This document shows, in pieces, positions 9,476-18,444 of a stretch of 49,826 nt of DNA (position 1 is its first letter; each line of letters starts with the position of its first letter). The stretch covers positions 1 to 49,826 of the forward strand of contig CAJWVX010000006.1 of the NCBI GenBank assembly GCA_913048175.1. The letters run 5' to 3'. Position numbers and translations under genes: made by a program. The notes below the pieces were generated by a model. That model had not been told where the DNA came from and did not search any database. It was given only the letters and a program-made list of their open reading frames with translations. This stretch comes from an uncultured Flavobacteriales bacterium (GTDB lineage Bacteria; Bacteroidota; Bacteroidia; Flavobacteriales_E; Vicingaceae).

Positions 9476-11171
9476 AATAACTAACATATCAGAATGGTTT
9501 TCTTGGTTTTTTAGTGCCGAAAACGTAAAGAATATTTTTACTTATAACGAAGGTGAGCCTCTAATATTTACTGGTTTTTACTTTTGGGCATTTTTTGCTG
9601 TTGTCCTTACTTTCTATTCTATTATACATAAAAAGAGAGCAATGCGAAATGCTTTCTTATTTTTTGTTAGTCTCTTTTTTTATTACAAAACAAGTGGTTT
9701 ATTTATAAGTATACTTCTCTTTTCTACCCTTTGTGATTATATAATCGGACATCTGATTCATTCATCAAAAAAACAAATAGTCAAAAAAATATTTGTTGCT
9801 ACAAGTGTAATTATCAATCTTTTTGTACTCTGCTATTTTAAATATGCTTACTTCTTTACAGATGCATTTAACGCATTCTTCCAAACTAATTATGAAGTAT
9901 TTAATCACTTTGCACAGTGGACAAATAACTATGCAGATACGCACTTTAGTGTAAATAAGATCTTACTTCCAGTAGGAGTTTCATTTTATACTTTTCAAAC
10001 TATAAGTTATGCCGTTGATGTTTATCGTAAAGAGATTAAACCAGTAAAAAGTATTTTAGATTTTGGTTTCTATGTTTCTTTCTTCCCTCAATTAGTTGCA
10101 GGACCAATTGTACGAGCAGCAGATTTTATTCCTCAGCTTTATAAACCTTACAGCTTATCTAAATACAACTTTGGTTTAGCCCTATTTTGGATTTTAAAAG
10201 GTCTAACTAAAAAAGTAATTATTGGAGATTATATAGCCGTAAATTTTATTGATAGAATTTTTGATAACCCAATGATGTTTACAGGTTTTGAAAACCTTAT
10301 GGCTTTATATGGTTACTCCTTACAGGTTTATGCCGATTTTTCTGGATATACAGATATGGCCATTGGAATAGCACTTTTAATGGGCTTTACGTTACCTAAG
10401 AACTTTGATTCACCCTACAAGGCTAAAAACGTTGGAGAGTTTTGGAAACGTTGGCACATTAGTTTATCTGGCTGGTTAAAAGATTACTTATACATTCCTT
10501 TAGGAGGAAACCGTGGAGGTAGTGTTGGAACTTGGATTGCTTTAGTCTTCATATCTGCTTTTATAATAATGCTTTCAGGTAAAATGATTGTTCTCTATGG
10601 CTTTATTTGGGCAACGCTACTAATTACTTTCTTAGCCATTTGGATAAAATCTTTTAGAGCTTGGTTAACCACCAATATCAATCTTTTAATTACTATGTTA
10701 TTAGGTGGTTTATGGCATGGCGCAAGTTGGCAATTTGTTATTTGGGGTGGTCTAAATGGTTTAGGACTTATCGTATATAAACTTTGGCGAAAAATTAGTC
10801 CTTACGAGAAGTTCGACAATGCTATTGGAATAGTAATTAAAGTATTTGTAACATTCAACTTTATCACTTTTACCCGTATTTGGTTTAGAGCAGAAAACAT
10901 GGAATCTACTTGGCAAATAATTAATCGAATCGGTACAAGTTTTAACGCATCATTAATTCCTGGAATATTAGTTTCTTACAGTAATGTTTTTGTAATGATG
11001 TTACTTGGTTTTGTTATTCACTGGCTACCTGTTAAGGTTAAAGATTGGTATAGAGATGCGTTTATTAGGTTACCATTGGTAGTGAAAATAATTGTTTCAG
11101 CAATTACTGTATTTGCTGTTTACCAAGCGATGTCTTCAGAATTACAAGCTTTTATCTACTTTCAGTTCTAA
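9468..11171 (+). CDS. MBOAT-family membrane O-acyltransferase (AlgI/PatA-like)
   Basis: Polytopic; VAGPIVRAADFIPQL, YADFSGYTDMAIGIALLMGF, FWKRWHISLSGWLKDYLYIPLGGNRGG, GGLWHGASWQFVIWGGLNGLGL. TTG start overlaps upstream gene. Confidence 0.93.
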   Translation: MTEITNISEWFSWFFSAENVKNIFTYNEGEPLIFTGFYFWAFFAVVLTFYSIIHKKRAMRNAFLFFVSLFFYYKTSGLFISILLFSTLCDYIIGHLIHSSKKQIVKKIFVATSVIINLFVLCYFKYAYFFTDAFNAFFQTNYEVFNHFAQWTNNYADTHFSVNKILLPVGVSFYTFQTISYAVDVYRKEIKPVKSILDFGFYVSFFPQLVAGPIVRAADFIPQLYKPYSLSKYNFGLALFWILKGLTKKVIIGDYIAVNFIDRIFDNPMMFTGFENLMALYGYSLQVYADFSGYTDMAIGIALLMGFTLPKNFDSPYKAKNVGEFWKRWHISLSGWLKDYLYIPLGGNRGGSVGTWIALVFISAFIIMLSGKMIVLYGFIWATLLITFLAIWIKSFRAWLTTNINLLITMLLGGLWHGASWQFVIWGGLNGLGLIVYKLWRKISPYEKFDNAIGIVIKVFVTFNFITFTRIWFRAENMESTWQIINRIGTSFNASLIPGILVSYSNVFVMMLLGFVIHWLPVKVKDWYRDAFIRLPLVVKIIVSAITVFAVYQAMSSELQAFIYFQF

Positions 11172-11202
11172 AAGTGGTAATTTCGAACTTAGATTTAAGC
11201 TT

Positions 11203-12561
11203 ATGAAAAAATTACTGCCATTACTATTTATTGTTATTTCAGCAAATTCTTTTGCTCAAACAGATTCTACTTTTATTAGAAAAATATATGATGAAGCTCT
11301 AGAACAAGGAGAATCACATAAAAACCTAAGAAGTCTTTGTAAAGATATCGGAGCAAGAATAACTGGTTCTGCAGAGGCTCAAATGGCTATAAAATGGGGC
11401 GAAAAACTGCTAAAATCGTATAATTTTGACACCGTTTATTTACAAGAAATAAAAGTGCCTCATTGGGAACGTGGAACAACTGAAGCAGCTTGGATAGAAA
11501 ATGAAGACGGAGAAATTATTAAACTTGATATTTTAGCCTTAGGTGGTTCTGTTGGTACAAATGGCTTAATTTCTGGTGAAGTAATTGAAGTATCAGATCT
11601 TAAAGCGTTAAAACAACTTACAGAAGATGATGTAAAAGGCAAAATCGTTTTTTTAAGTCAACCTTTTGATAAAAAGAATATACAGACTTCTAAGTCTTAT
11701 GGCGCTTGTTATCCAATACGAGGACTTGGAACAAATGAAGCTGGAAAACTAAATGCTAGAGCTGTTGTAATTCGCTCTTTAGCAACTCCAGAAGATGATT
11801 TTCCGCACACAGGAACAATGAGTTATGATACGGATGTAAATAAGATTCCTGGCGCTGCAATGAGTACAAATAATGCTACATTACTTTCAAACTGGTTAAA
11901 AAAGGGAAAGGTTACTTTAAAAATAGAAATGGATTGTAAAACATATCCTAATGTAACTTCTTATAATGTTATTGCTGAAATAAATGGGAAAGATGATAAA
12001 GTAATCACTTGGGGTGGACACTTAGACTCTTGGGATGTTGGTGAGGGTGCACATGATGATGGTGCTGGAATTGCTCATAGTATTGAAGCATTAAGAATTT
12101 TAAAAAAACTAGGTTATCAACCAAATCATAAATTACGTTGCGTGCTATTTATGAATGAAGAGAATGGTAATATGGGTGGAAAAAGCTATGCTAAAATTGT
12201 TTCTGAAAAAAAAGAAGAACACATTTGTGCTATAGAAAGTGATAGAGGAGGTTTTTTACCTGTTGGTTTTGATGTAAATGGAACTAATGAACATCTAAAA
12301 ATGGTTCAAAGTTTTGAGACCTTATTGAGCAGTTTTGAGTTATACCGTTTTCGCAAAGGTTTTGGAGGAGTTGATATCGGTCCTTTAAAAGAATATTACC
12401 CTAATATGATTCAATTAGGATTAGCTATTAATTCTCAAGCTTATTTCAATTATCATCATACTCATAATGATGTTTTTGAGAATGTTAACAAACGTGAACT
12501 GGAACTTGGAAGTGCAGCAATGGCTTCAATGATTTACTTAATGGATAAAACGTTAGAGTAA
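11203..12561 (+). CDS. Secreted M28-type metallopeptidase (carboxypeptidase Q-like)
   Basis: Start trimmed from 11092 to 11203 because MKKLLPLLFIVISANSFAQ is a signal peptide. Metal-site motifs ITWGGHLDSWDVGEGAHDDGAGIAHSIEAL, FMNEENGNMGGKSYA, HHTHNDVFE. Confidence 0.88.
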   Translation: MKKLLPLLFIVISANSFAQTDSTFIRKIYDEALEQGESHKNLRSLCKDIGARITGSAEAQMAIKWGEKLLKSYNFDTVYLQEIKVPHWERGTTEAAWIENEDGEIIKLDILALGGSVGTNGLISGEVIEVSDLKALKQLTEDDVKGKIVFLSQPFDKKNIQTSKSYGACYPIRGLGTNEAGKLNARAVVIRSLATPEDDFPHTGTMSYDTDVNKIPGAAMSTNNATLLSNWLKKGKVTLKIEMDCKTYPNVTSYNVIAEINGKDDKVITWGGHLDSWDVGEGAHDDGAGIAHSIEALRILKKLGYQPNHKLRCVLFMNEENGNMGGKSYAKIVSEKKEEHICAIESDRGGFLPVGFDVNGTNEHLKMVQSFETLLSSFELYRFRKGFGGVDIGPLKEYYPNMIQLGLAINSQAYFNYHHTHNDVFENVNKRELELGSAAMASMIYLMDKTLE

Positions 12562-12661
12562 CGTTAAAACCTTATTTCAAAAGTTAAATACACCTAGTTA
12601 AGGATGAACGGTTTGTCTTATATTATTCAAATATCCTATATTTACTTACTAATTTAGATAT

Positions 12662-13549
12662 TTGAACACAATTCTTAACATAAACGGTATTTCCAAAAGC
12701 TACGGAAAGGTGAAAGCCTTAAATAATCTTAGCCTTAAAATTAATAAAGGCGAAATTTATGGTATTCTTGGTCCTAACGGCAGTGGAAAAACAACTACCC
12801 TCGGAATTATTCTTAATGTTTTAAATTCAGATTCGGGATCTTTCGAATGGTATGGAGAACCTCCATCTAAATATAGTAGAAAAAAAATTGGTTCTCTTTT
12901 AGAAACACCTAATTTCTATCCCTATTTATCTGCTCGTCAGAATTTATCAATTGTTTGTAAAATAAAAGAGGTTTCAGAAAAAGAAGTAGATAGAGTTTTA
13001 AGTACTGTCGGTTTAATCAACAGAGCCAATTCTAAATTTGAAACCTACTCTTTAGGCATGAAGCAAAGATTGGCCATTGCTTCTGTACTTATGGGAGATC
13101 CAGAGGTGTTGGTTTTAGATGAACCAACCAATGGGTTAGATCCCCTAGGAATATCTGAAATAAGAACTATTATACTAGATTTAGCTACTGAAGGTAAAAC
13201 CATTATTATGGCAAGCCACATTTTAGATGAAGTTGAAAAAACATGTTCTCATGTTGCAGTATTAAAAATGGGTAACCTATTAACTTTTGGACCTATACAA
13301 ACCGTATTAAATAACCAAGAACAATTATTTGTTTCTTCAGATAATTTAGACCTTCTAAAACTAACATTAAGTCAGATTGATGGTATTAGTGGAATAAACC
13401 AAGTTAGCAATAAAGTATATTTAATGCTTGCTGAAGGAAAAACGAGTGCATATCTTAATAAAGCACTATTTGATAAAGGAATTATTGTTTCTGAAATTGG
13501 AGTTCATAAATCTAACTTAGAATCTAATTTCTTAGAACTGATAAAATAG
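12662..13549 (+). CDS. ABC transporter ATP-binding protein
   Basis: Walker A GPNGSGKTT, signature YSLGMKQRLAIASVL, Walker B VLVLDEPTNGLDP. Confidence 0.95.
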   Translation: MNTILNINGISKSYGKVKALNNLSLKINKGEIYGILGPNGSGKTTTLGIILNVLNSDSGSFEWYGEPPSKYSRKKIGSLLETPNFYPYLSARQNLSIVCKIKEVSEKEVDRVLSTVGLINRANSKFETYSLGMKQRLAIASVLMGDPEVLVLDEPTNGLDPLGISEIRTIILDLATEGKTIIMASHILDEVEKTCSHVAVLKMGNLLTFGPIQTVLNNQEQLFVSSDNLDLLKLTLSQIDGISGINQVSNKVYLMLAEGKTSAYLNKALFDKGIIVSEIGVHKSNLESNFLELIK

Positions 13550-14329
13550 ATGTTAAACTTACTACACATAGAATATAAAAAATTGATTCCTTACTCTACC
13601 TTTTGGATGATTTTTGGATTATTTTTTTTTTTTACTCCTATTGTATTTTATGGTGCAGGGCAAATTAAAATTGAAGGATTTCCTATTGATTTTACGACAA
13701 TGTACAACTTTCCAAATATTTGGAATAACATTACCTATATAGCAAGTTGGTTTAATTTGTTAATGGGAATGCTCATAGTTATTTTAGTATGTAATGAGTT
13801 TTCTTTTAAAACATGTAGACAACATATTATTGATGGACACAGTAAGGCTGATTTTATAGTTTCTAAGATTCTTTTAATGACTTCTTTTGCTCTAATCTGT
13901 ACAGTTTACCTATTTATTACTGGAAGTCTATTTGGATTTATCTCTGGAGGAAATGGTTCTTTTACAGCACAAATTAATTATCTCTTAGTTTATTTTATTC
14001 AAGCTTTAGGGTATATGTCTGTTGGCTTGATAATAGCTGTTTTAATTAGATCTTCAGCTCTATCCATAATTATGTTTCTATTCTCTATTCTTGCAGAGAC
14101 AATTATTAGAACGTTAGTCCCTGATTTTATTGGACAGTATTTCCCAATGAAAATAATTTCTAACCTTACTCCTGTTCCTACTCCAGAAGGAATGATTACT
14201 GAACAAATGAGAAATACTATAATGCAAGAAGAAATGTGGTTAAATACAACCTTATTAATTGCTATTATATACATTTTAGCATTCTGGAGAGTAGCTTATT
14301 TTATCCTAACAAAAAAGGATATTAAATAA
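13550..14329 (+). CDS. ABC-2 type permease
   Basis: Polytopic membrane protein starting directly after the ATPase stop codon. Confidence 0.85.
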   Translation: MLNLLHIEYKKLIPYSTFWMIFGLFFFFTPIVFYGAGQIKIEGFPIDFTTMYNFPNIWNNITYIASWFNLLMGMLIVILVCNEFSFKTCRQHIIDGHSKADFIVSKILLMTSFALICTVYLFITGSLFGFISGGNGSFTAQINYLLVYFIQALGYMSVGLIIAVLIRSSALSIIMFLFSILAETIIRTLVPDFIGQYFPMKIISNLTPVPTPEGMITEQMRNTIMQEEMWLNTTLLIAIIYILAFWRVAYFILTKKDIK

Positions 14330-14332
14330 AAT

Positions 14333-14848
14333 ATGATAAAAATTATAAAGGCAACAGAAAAAGATGCTTCTGTTATAATCAATATTGGAAGAAAATCTTT
14401 TATAGAAACTCACCAAACCAGTGCCCCAGAAAAAATTATTAATTCTTATTTAAATGATAAACTTTCGCTAGCTATTGTTACTGACGAGCTTTCAGATTCT
14501 TCTAATCATTTTTATCTCATTTATTATAAAGATAAAATTGCTGGTTATTCTAAAATAATATTCAATAGTACTCACCCTAACATTAATACTGAGAATATTA
14601 CAAAATTAGAAAGGCTTTATTTATTACAAGAGTTTTATGATTACAAACTGGGATACCACCTTTTCCAATTTAACCTAGCACTTTCTAAAAAGAATAAGCA
14701 GAATGGAATGTGGTTATTTGTTTGGATAGAAAACAAAAGAGCAATTAATTTCTATAAAAAGACAGACTTTAAAATTATTGGAGAACATGATTTTGCGTTA
14801 TCTAAAAATCATTCTAATCTTAACCACCAAATGTTGTTAACCTATTAA
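14333..14848 (+). CDS. GNAT-family N-acetyltransferase
   Basis: IIKATEKDASVIINIGRKSFIETH...LERLYLLQEFYDYKLGYHLFQF...VWIENKRAINFYKKTDFKIIGEHDF is GNAT-like. Confidence 0.85.
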   Translation: MIKIIKATEKDASVIINIGRKSFIETHQTSAPEKIINSYLNDKLSLAIVTDELSDSSNHFYLIYYKDKIAGYSKIIFNSTHPNINTENITKLERLYLLQEFYDYKLGYHLFQFNLALSKKNKQNGMWLFVWIENKRAINFYKKTDFKIIGEHDFALSKNHSNLNHQMLLTY

Positions 14849-14892
14849 TTCTATTATAAGAAATCTTGTACTGAGAATGCCTAGGGAAAGGA

Positions 14893-15699
14893 TTACTTAA
14901 TTGGACTATCTACTTCTTTAGCCATATGGTTAAACACTTGCTTTTCTACAAAACCAGGAAACCATTTACTTAAGAACACTACTAATTTACCCTGTGTAGT
15001 TAAAACTAGTGTTCGTTTTCTTTTCTCAACACCTTTAACTATATGATTAGCCACTTCTTCAGAAGTCATCATTTTTTGCTCATCTCTTGGTGATTCTCCC
15101 TGTACAGAACCATCTGAAGATAATGCCGTATTTCTTATATTAGAAGCTGTAAATCCAGGACAAGCAACCATAACATGTAAGTTATTCTTTAAGTTTTCTG
15201 TTCTCAAAGCCTCTAAAAATCCTTGCATAGCAAATTTAGATGCCGAATAACCCGTTCGAGCAGGTAAACCAACATAACCAGCAATTGAAGATACACCAAC
15301 CACAGAACCTTTATTTTTTAAAATGTGTGGTAAAGCATATTTAGTACAATAAATAGTTCCATAAAAATTGATATTCATTACTTTTTCTAATACCTCAACA
15401 TCCATATCATTGAACACTGCACGCATAGATATCCCTGCATTATTAATTAATGTATCTATTCTCCCAAATTTAGAAATAGTCTCTTTAACCATATTTTCGC
15501 ATTCAGATTGAATAGAAACATCACATTTAACTACTAAAACCTCTACTCCTATTTTTTTTATTTTAGCTGCAACAGCATTTAATTTATCCAAGTTACGTGC
15601 CGCAATAACAATTTTTGCACCTCTATTTGCAAATTCAATAGCACATGCCTGCCCAATTCCTGATGATGCTCCGGTAATAATTACAATTTTGTTCTTCAT
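14893..15699 (-). CDS. Short-chain dehydrogenase/reductase (SDR)
   Basis: Start moved to 15699 (MKNKIVIITGASSGIGQACAIEFANRGA); TGxxxGIG, NNAG, YSASK motifs. Confidence 0.93.
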   Translation of the reverse strand: MKNKIVIITGASSGIGQACAIEFANRGAKIVIAARNLDKLNAVAAKIKKIGVEVLVVKCDVSIQSECENMVKETISKFGRIDTLINNAGISMRAVFNDMDVEVLEKVMNINFYGTIYCTKYALPHILKNKGSVVGVSSIAGYVGLPARTGYSASKFAMQGFLEALRTENLKNNLHVMVACPGFTASNIRNTALSSDGSVQGESPRDEQKMMTSEEVANHIVKGVEKRKRTLVLTTQGKLVVFLSKWFPGFVEKQVFNHMAKEVDSPIK

Positions 15700-15816
15700 A
15701 ATAACATAAAATAGGCTGCAAATATAGTTAAGAACAAGATAAAACAACTTATTTCATTTCCTAAATCACTCTTAACCAAGCAATAAAAAAAAAAGTGAAA
15801 AAAAGTGAAAAAAAGG

Positions 15817-15847
15817 TTTAACAATATGAAAAACACTATTATATTTG
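15817..15847 (+). promoter_or_regulatory. Bacteroidetes-type promoter for tRNA-Lys copy 1
   Basis: TTTA (15817-15820), 19-nt spacer, TATATTTG (15840-15847); fits TTTG-N19-TAnnTTTG. Confidence 0.7.
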
Positions 15848-15863
15848 CAATCCTTAAACGGAA

Positions 15864-15936
15864 GATCTGGTAGCTCAGTTGGTAGAGCATCTCCCTTTTA
15901 AGGAGAGGGTCCTGGGTTCGAGCCCCAGCCAGGTCA
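15864..15936 (+). tRNA. tRNA-Lys (anticodon TTT), copy 1
   Basis: GATCTGG...CCAGGTC acceptor stem, D-arm, anticodon arm CTCCCTTTTAAGGAG, T-arm CTGGGTTCGAGCCCCAG, discriminator A; CCA not encoded. Confidence 0.96.
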
Positions 15937-15938
15937 CT

Positions 15939-15971
15939 AAAAAATCCCGAACTTTGTTCGGGATTTTTTTA
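15939..15971 (+). terminator. Intrinsic terminator after tRNA-Lys copy 1
   Basis: AAAAAATCCCGAAC-TTT-GTTCGGGATTTTTTT perfect hairpin plus U-tract. Confidence 0.88.
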
Positions 15972-16006
15972 TGGCTAAAACTTTTATTTTTTTATACTTA
16001 AAAATA

Positions 16007-16037
16007 TTTGCAATGTTAAAAAACACTAGTATATTTG
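16007..16037 (+). promoter_or_regulatory. Bacteroidetes-type promoter for tRNA-Lys copy 2
   Basis: TTTG (16007-16010), exactly 19 nt, TATATTTG (16030-16037). Confidence 0.75.
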
Positions 16038-16053
16038 CAATCCTTAAACGGAA

Positions 16054-16126
16054 GATCTGGTAGCTCAGTTGGTAGAGCATCTCCCTTTTAAGGAGAGGGT
16101 CCTGGGTTCGAGCCCCAGCCAGGTCA
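16054..16126 (+). tRNA. tRNA-Lys (anticodon TTT), copy 2
   Basis: Identical 73-nt sequence to copy 1. Confidence 0.96.
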
Positions 16127-16128
16127 CT

Positions 16129-16161
16129 AAAAAAATCCCGAACTTTGTTCGGGATTTTTTT
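16129..16161 (+). terminator. Intrinsic terminator after tRNA-Lys copy 2
   Basis: AAAAAAATCCCGAAC-TTT-GTTCGGGATTTTTT. Confidence 0.88.
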
Positions 16162-16361
16162 ATACCCAAAACTTTCTTCTTTTTCGGCTCAGCAAGCATC
16201 AAGTAAGAAAGTTGTGAGATTTAAGAGAAAATATTTGTAAGTCTATATAGCCAAAAGTCTATGTTCCTAACCTCCTCTATATCTTGATGCAGTCTGTATT
16301 TCTCAAGATTCACTCACATGCTTTAACTTTTCTGTAGGAATAAATAAAGAAAATAGAGGAG

Positions 16362-16588
16362 ATAAAAATCACACTTTACACTAACCCTACATATGGGCAA
16401 CTCAGCATCACGTTAAAAGAAGCTAAATCAATAAACATTAGAAACAGCTTAGGCCAACTTATGCTAGTTCATAATCATACATCCACAGATATACTGAAGT
16501 TAGATATATCGTATTTCCCAAAGGCATATACTTTTTACAGTTAAAATTGGATGAAAATTTAATAACTAAAAAGTTAGTAAAACAATAG
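16362..16588 (+). pseudogene. Orphan, frameshifted remnant of a T9SS type A C-terminal sorting domain
   Basis: Frame 1: IKITLYTNPTYGQLSITLKEAKSINIRNSLGQLMLVHNHTSTDILKLDISYFPK. It continues in the shifted frame as GIYFLQLKLDENLITKKLVKQ*. No parent protein upstream (in-frame stop at 16341). Confidence 0.7.
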
Positions 16589-16594
16589 GATAAT

Positions 16595-17287
16595 TTAATT
16601 AAACTGTCTCACAGGCCTAATATAACCAGGCGTTTGAAAGAAATTACCTGATATATCATGGTTAGTAAATGTAACCTTTGCTCCTAAGTCAAAACGAATC
16701 CCTATTTCCCTGTGGGCAAAAAAAACAGGGTTTGTGTTTACTAATACTGAATCTTTACTTGAACTCATATATCCTAAAGATTCAAAATTAGCTTTTGCCT
16801 TATCTCCAATATGGATATACATCCAGCTTAACTCATCCTGACTTGGCATAAACCAGTCTGAATATCCAGAAAAATTTAGAGTATCGCAATAATAAGCGGC
16901 ATAATCTCCATCAGCCTGCGTGTTAACTATAATATCTGTGTTATTCTGACCAGACCAAACTGAGACATCTAAACCATGAAGAGAATATCCATGAATATGC
17001 CACCAATTCATCAGAGGGTCAGCTTTATTTACATCTTGTATAGCTACTAAACCAGTTGCATTAACTGAATCCACATAAAATATCAATCCTCCCTGATAGT
17101 TTACTCCGTATAAATCTGATACTGAAAAATTTGCTAAAATAGATACCATAGTCTCTCCATTAAATATTGCTAGTTCAACTCCAGTAAGAGGTTCCGAAAT
17201 ATCCATAGGTTCTAGTGTATTTTCCTCTTTAAAACAGCCAACAAGTACTAAGCAGCTAATAATTATAGGAAAGATACATCTCATCAC
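16595..17287 (-). CDS. Lipoprotein with DUF1566/Lcl-like domain
   Basis: MMRCIFPIIISCLVLVGC lipobox; GGLIFYVDSVNATGLVAIQDVNKADPLMNWW...YSDWFMPSQDELSWMYIHIG...YIRPVRQF. Confidence 0.75.
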   Translation of the reverse strand: MMRCIFPIIISCLVLVGCFKEENTLEPMDISEPLTGVELAIFNGETMVSILANFSVSDLYGVNYQGGLIFYVDSVNATGLVAIQDVNKADPLMNWWHIHGYSLHGLDVSVWSGQNNTDIIVNTQADGDYAAYYCDTLNFSGYSDWFMPSQDELSWMYIHIGDKAKANFESLGYMSSSKDSVLVNTNPVFFAHREIGIRFDLGAKVTFTNHDISGNFFQTPGYIRPVRQFN

Positions 17288-17574
17288 TACTTTAGTTTTT
17301 TAATCAATTTAGGATAAAATATCGCAAATCCCACCATAAGTAACCCAATAATGATGAGTAAAATAGATTTTGTTTGCTTTAAACTTTTAATCTCATTTTG
17401 CTGAATTTCAACTAAAGCTTTAAACTCTTCAATTGCAAATGATTCTGTCTCATTCTCAGATTGACTCATCTGATCGATCACCTTAACAGTTATCCCCTCT
17501 TGTCTATGGTTAGTATCTTGAGCACTCATGCTAATTATAGTTAGCAAAAAGAATATGGCTATAATATTTTTCAT
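17287..17574 (-). CDS. Small exported/membrane protein (signal peptide, short helical segment, C-terminal TM)
   Basis: MKNIIAIFFLLTIISMSAQ signal; ILLIIIGLLMVGFAIFYPKLIKKLK TM tail; stop/start overlaps the downstream lipoprotein. Confidence 0.65.
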   Translation of the reverse strand: MKNIIAIFFLLTIISMSAQDTNHRQEGITVKVIDQMSQSENETESFAIEEFKALVEIQQNEIKSLKQTKSILLIIIGLLMVGFAIFYPKLIKKLK

Positions 17575-17759
17575 TTACCAAAAGTAGTTAAACTTAAACA
17601 GTAAATACTTCAATTTTATAACCCACAAAATTTGAAATAAATTAATTAACTATCAATAATTTAATTTACACAAATTATCCCTCTTTTTTTAAAAGCTCAT
17701 ACAATATTTTTCAGCATCCTTGCAGAATTTTCAGAAATGTAGGGTTTAGGCCTTGTCTC

Positions 17760-17983
17760 CTATCTCCGTTTAGATTTTAGTCCATATTCATAGAACTTTA
17801 CCTGAAGCTTCCTTGAACCACCTCCTTCTTTTAATTTATAGGTAAACTTGTTTACCTCATATGCAAAAATATTTGATAGAAAGTTTTAGATCTTATCCTT
17901 ACTGAATAATTATCTTCAGTATAAACATCATTTTCTTTAAAATAAGAACGAAGCTCTTCTCCTTCAACTTTATAATGAATCAA
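17760..17983 (-). pseudogene. Possible decayed gene remnant (unknown family)
   Basis: Minus strand: LIHYKVEGEELRSYFKENDVYTEDNYSVRIRSKTFYQIF, then after a +1 shift at a T-run AYEVNKFTYKLKEGGGSRKLQVKFYEYGLKSKRR*. Confidence 0.4.
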
Positions 17984-18339
17984 TTAATATTATTTGTAAC
18001 AATAGTTTTACAAAAGCTATAAATAAGATCCTGTCTATAGCGTTATACTGATAGAATATTCATCAATTCATTACGCTACTCTAAAATTTTGGGCTTGATC
18101 ATTTTTTTTATAGTTAATATCCACTTATTAATTCATTCTTATTAGATAAGAAAAAATATTTTTTTCTCTTATTTTACTATTATAGTTTTAATTAATTATT
18201 GAGACTATATAACTCTCTAAGAGTTTAATAACCAATAGTTTTATTTGATTTTAATATATATTTCATACAGCCTCTTTTTTGAATCCTATTTTTTTCTGAT
18301 TTTTTTTTTAAGAAATGTGTCCTTTTTTGAAAAAAGAAC

Positions 18340-18347
18340 TATATTTG
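18340..18347 (+). promoter_or_regulatory. -7 element of the tRNA-His promoter
   Basis: TATATTTG, 14-nt leader to the tRNA; upstream -33 element is weak. Confidence 0.55.
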
Positions 18348-18360
18348 CCGTCCTTAAATG

Positions 18361-18434
18361 GTGGTTGTAGCTCAGTTGGTTAGAGCGCTGGTTTGTGGTG
18401 CCGGAAGTCGTGGGTTCGAATCCCATCTTCCACC
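18361..18434 (+). tRNA. tRNA-His (anticodon GTG), with templated G-1 at 18360
   Basis: GTGGTTG TA GCTC...CTGGT TTGTGGT GCCGG...GTGGG TTCGAAT CCCAT CTTCCAC C. Confidence 0.92.
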
Positions 18435-18444
18435 CTTAAAAAGT

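Larger units (their letters stand above)
15829..16162 (+). repeat. Tandem duplication of a ~190-bp tRNA-Lys cassette (promoter + tRNA + terminator)
   Basis: 'aaacacta..tatatttgcaatccttaaacggaa-tRNA-actaaaaaatcccgaac...' recurs at offset 190 (15831 vs 16021), near-identical through both terminators, with weaker similarity beyond. Confidence 0.9.

Noticed and set aside
15780-15815. Repeats 'aaaaaaagtga' as a CRISPR or phase-variable tract
   Set aside because: Short A-rich low complexity just upstream of the tRNA promoter, more likely an UP-like A-tract; no CRISPR arrays seen anywhere in the window.
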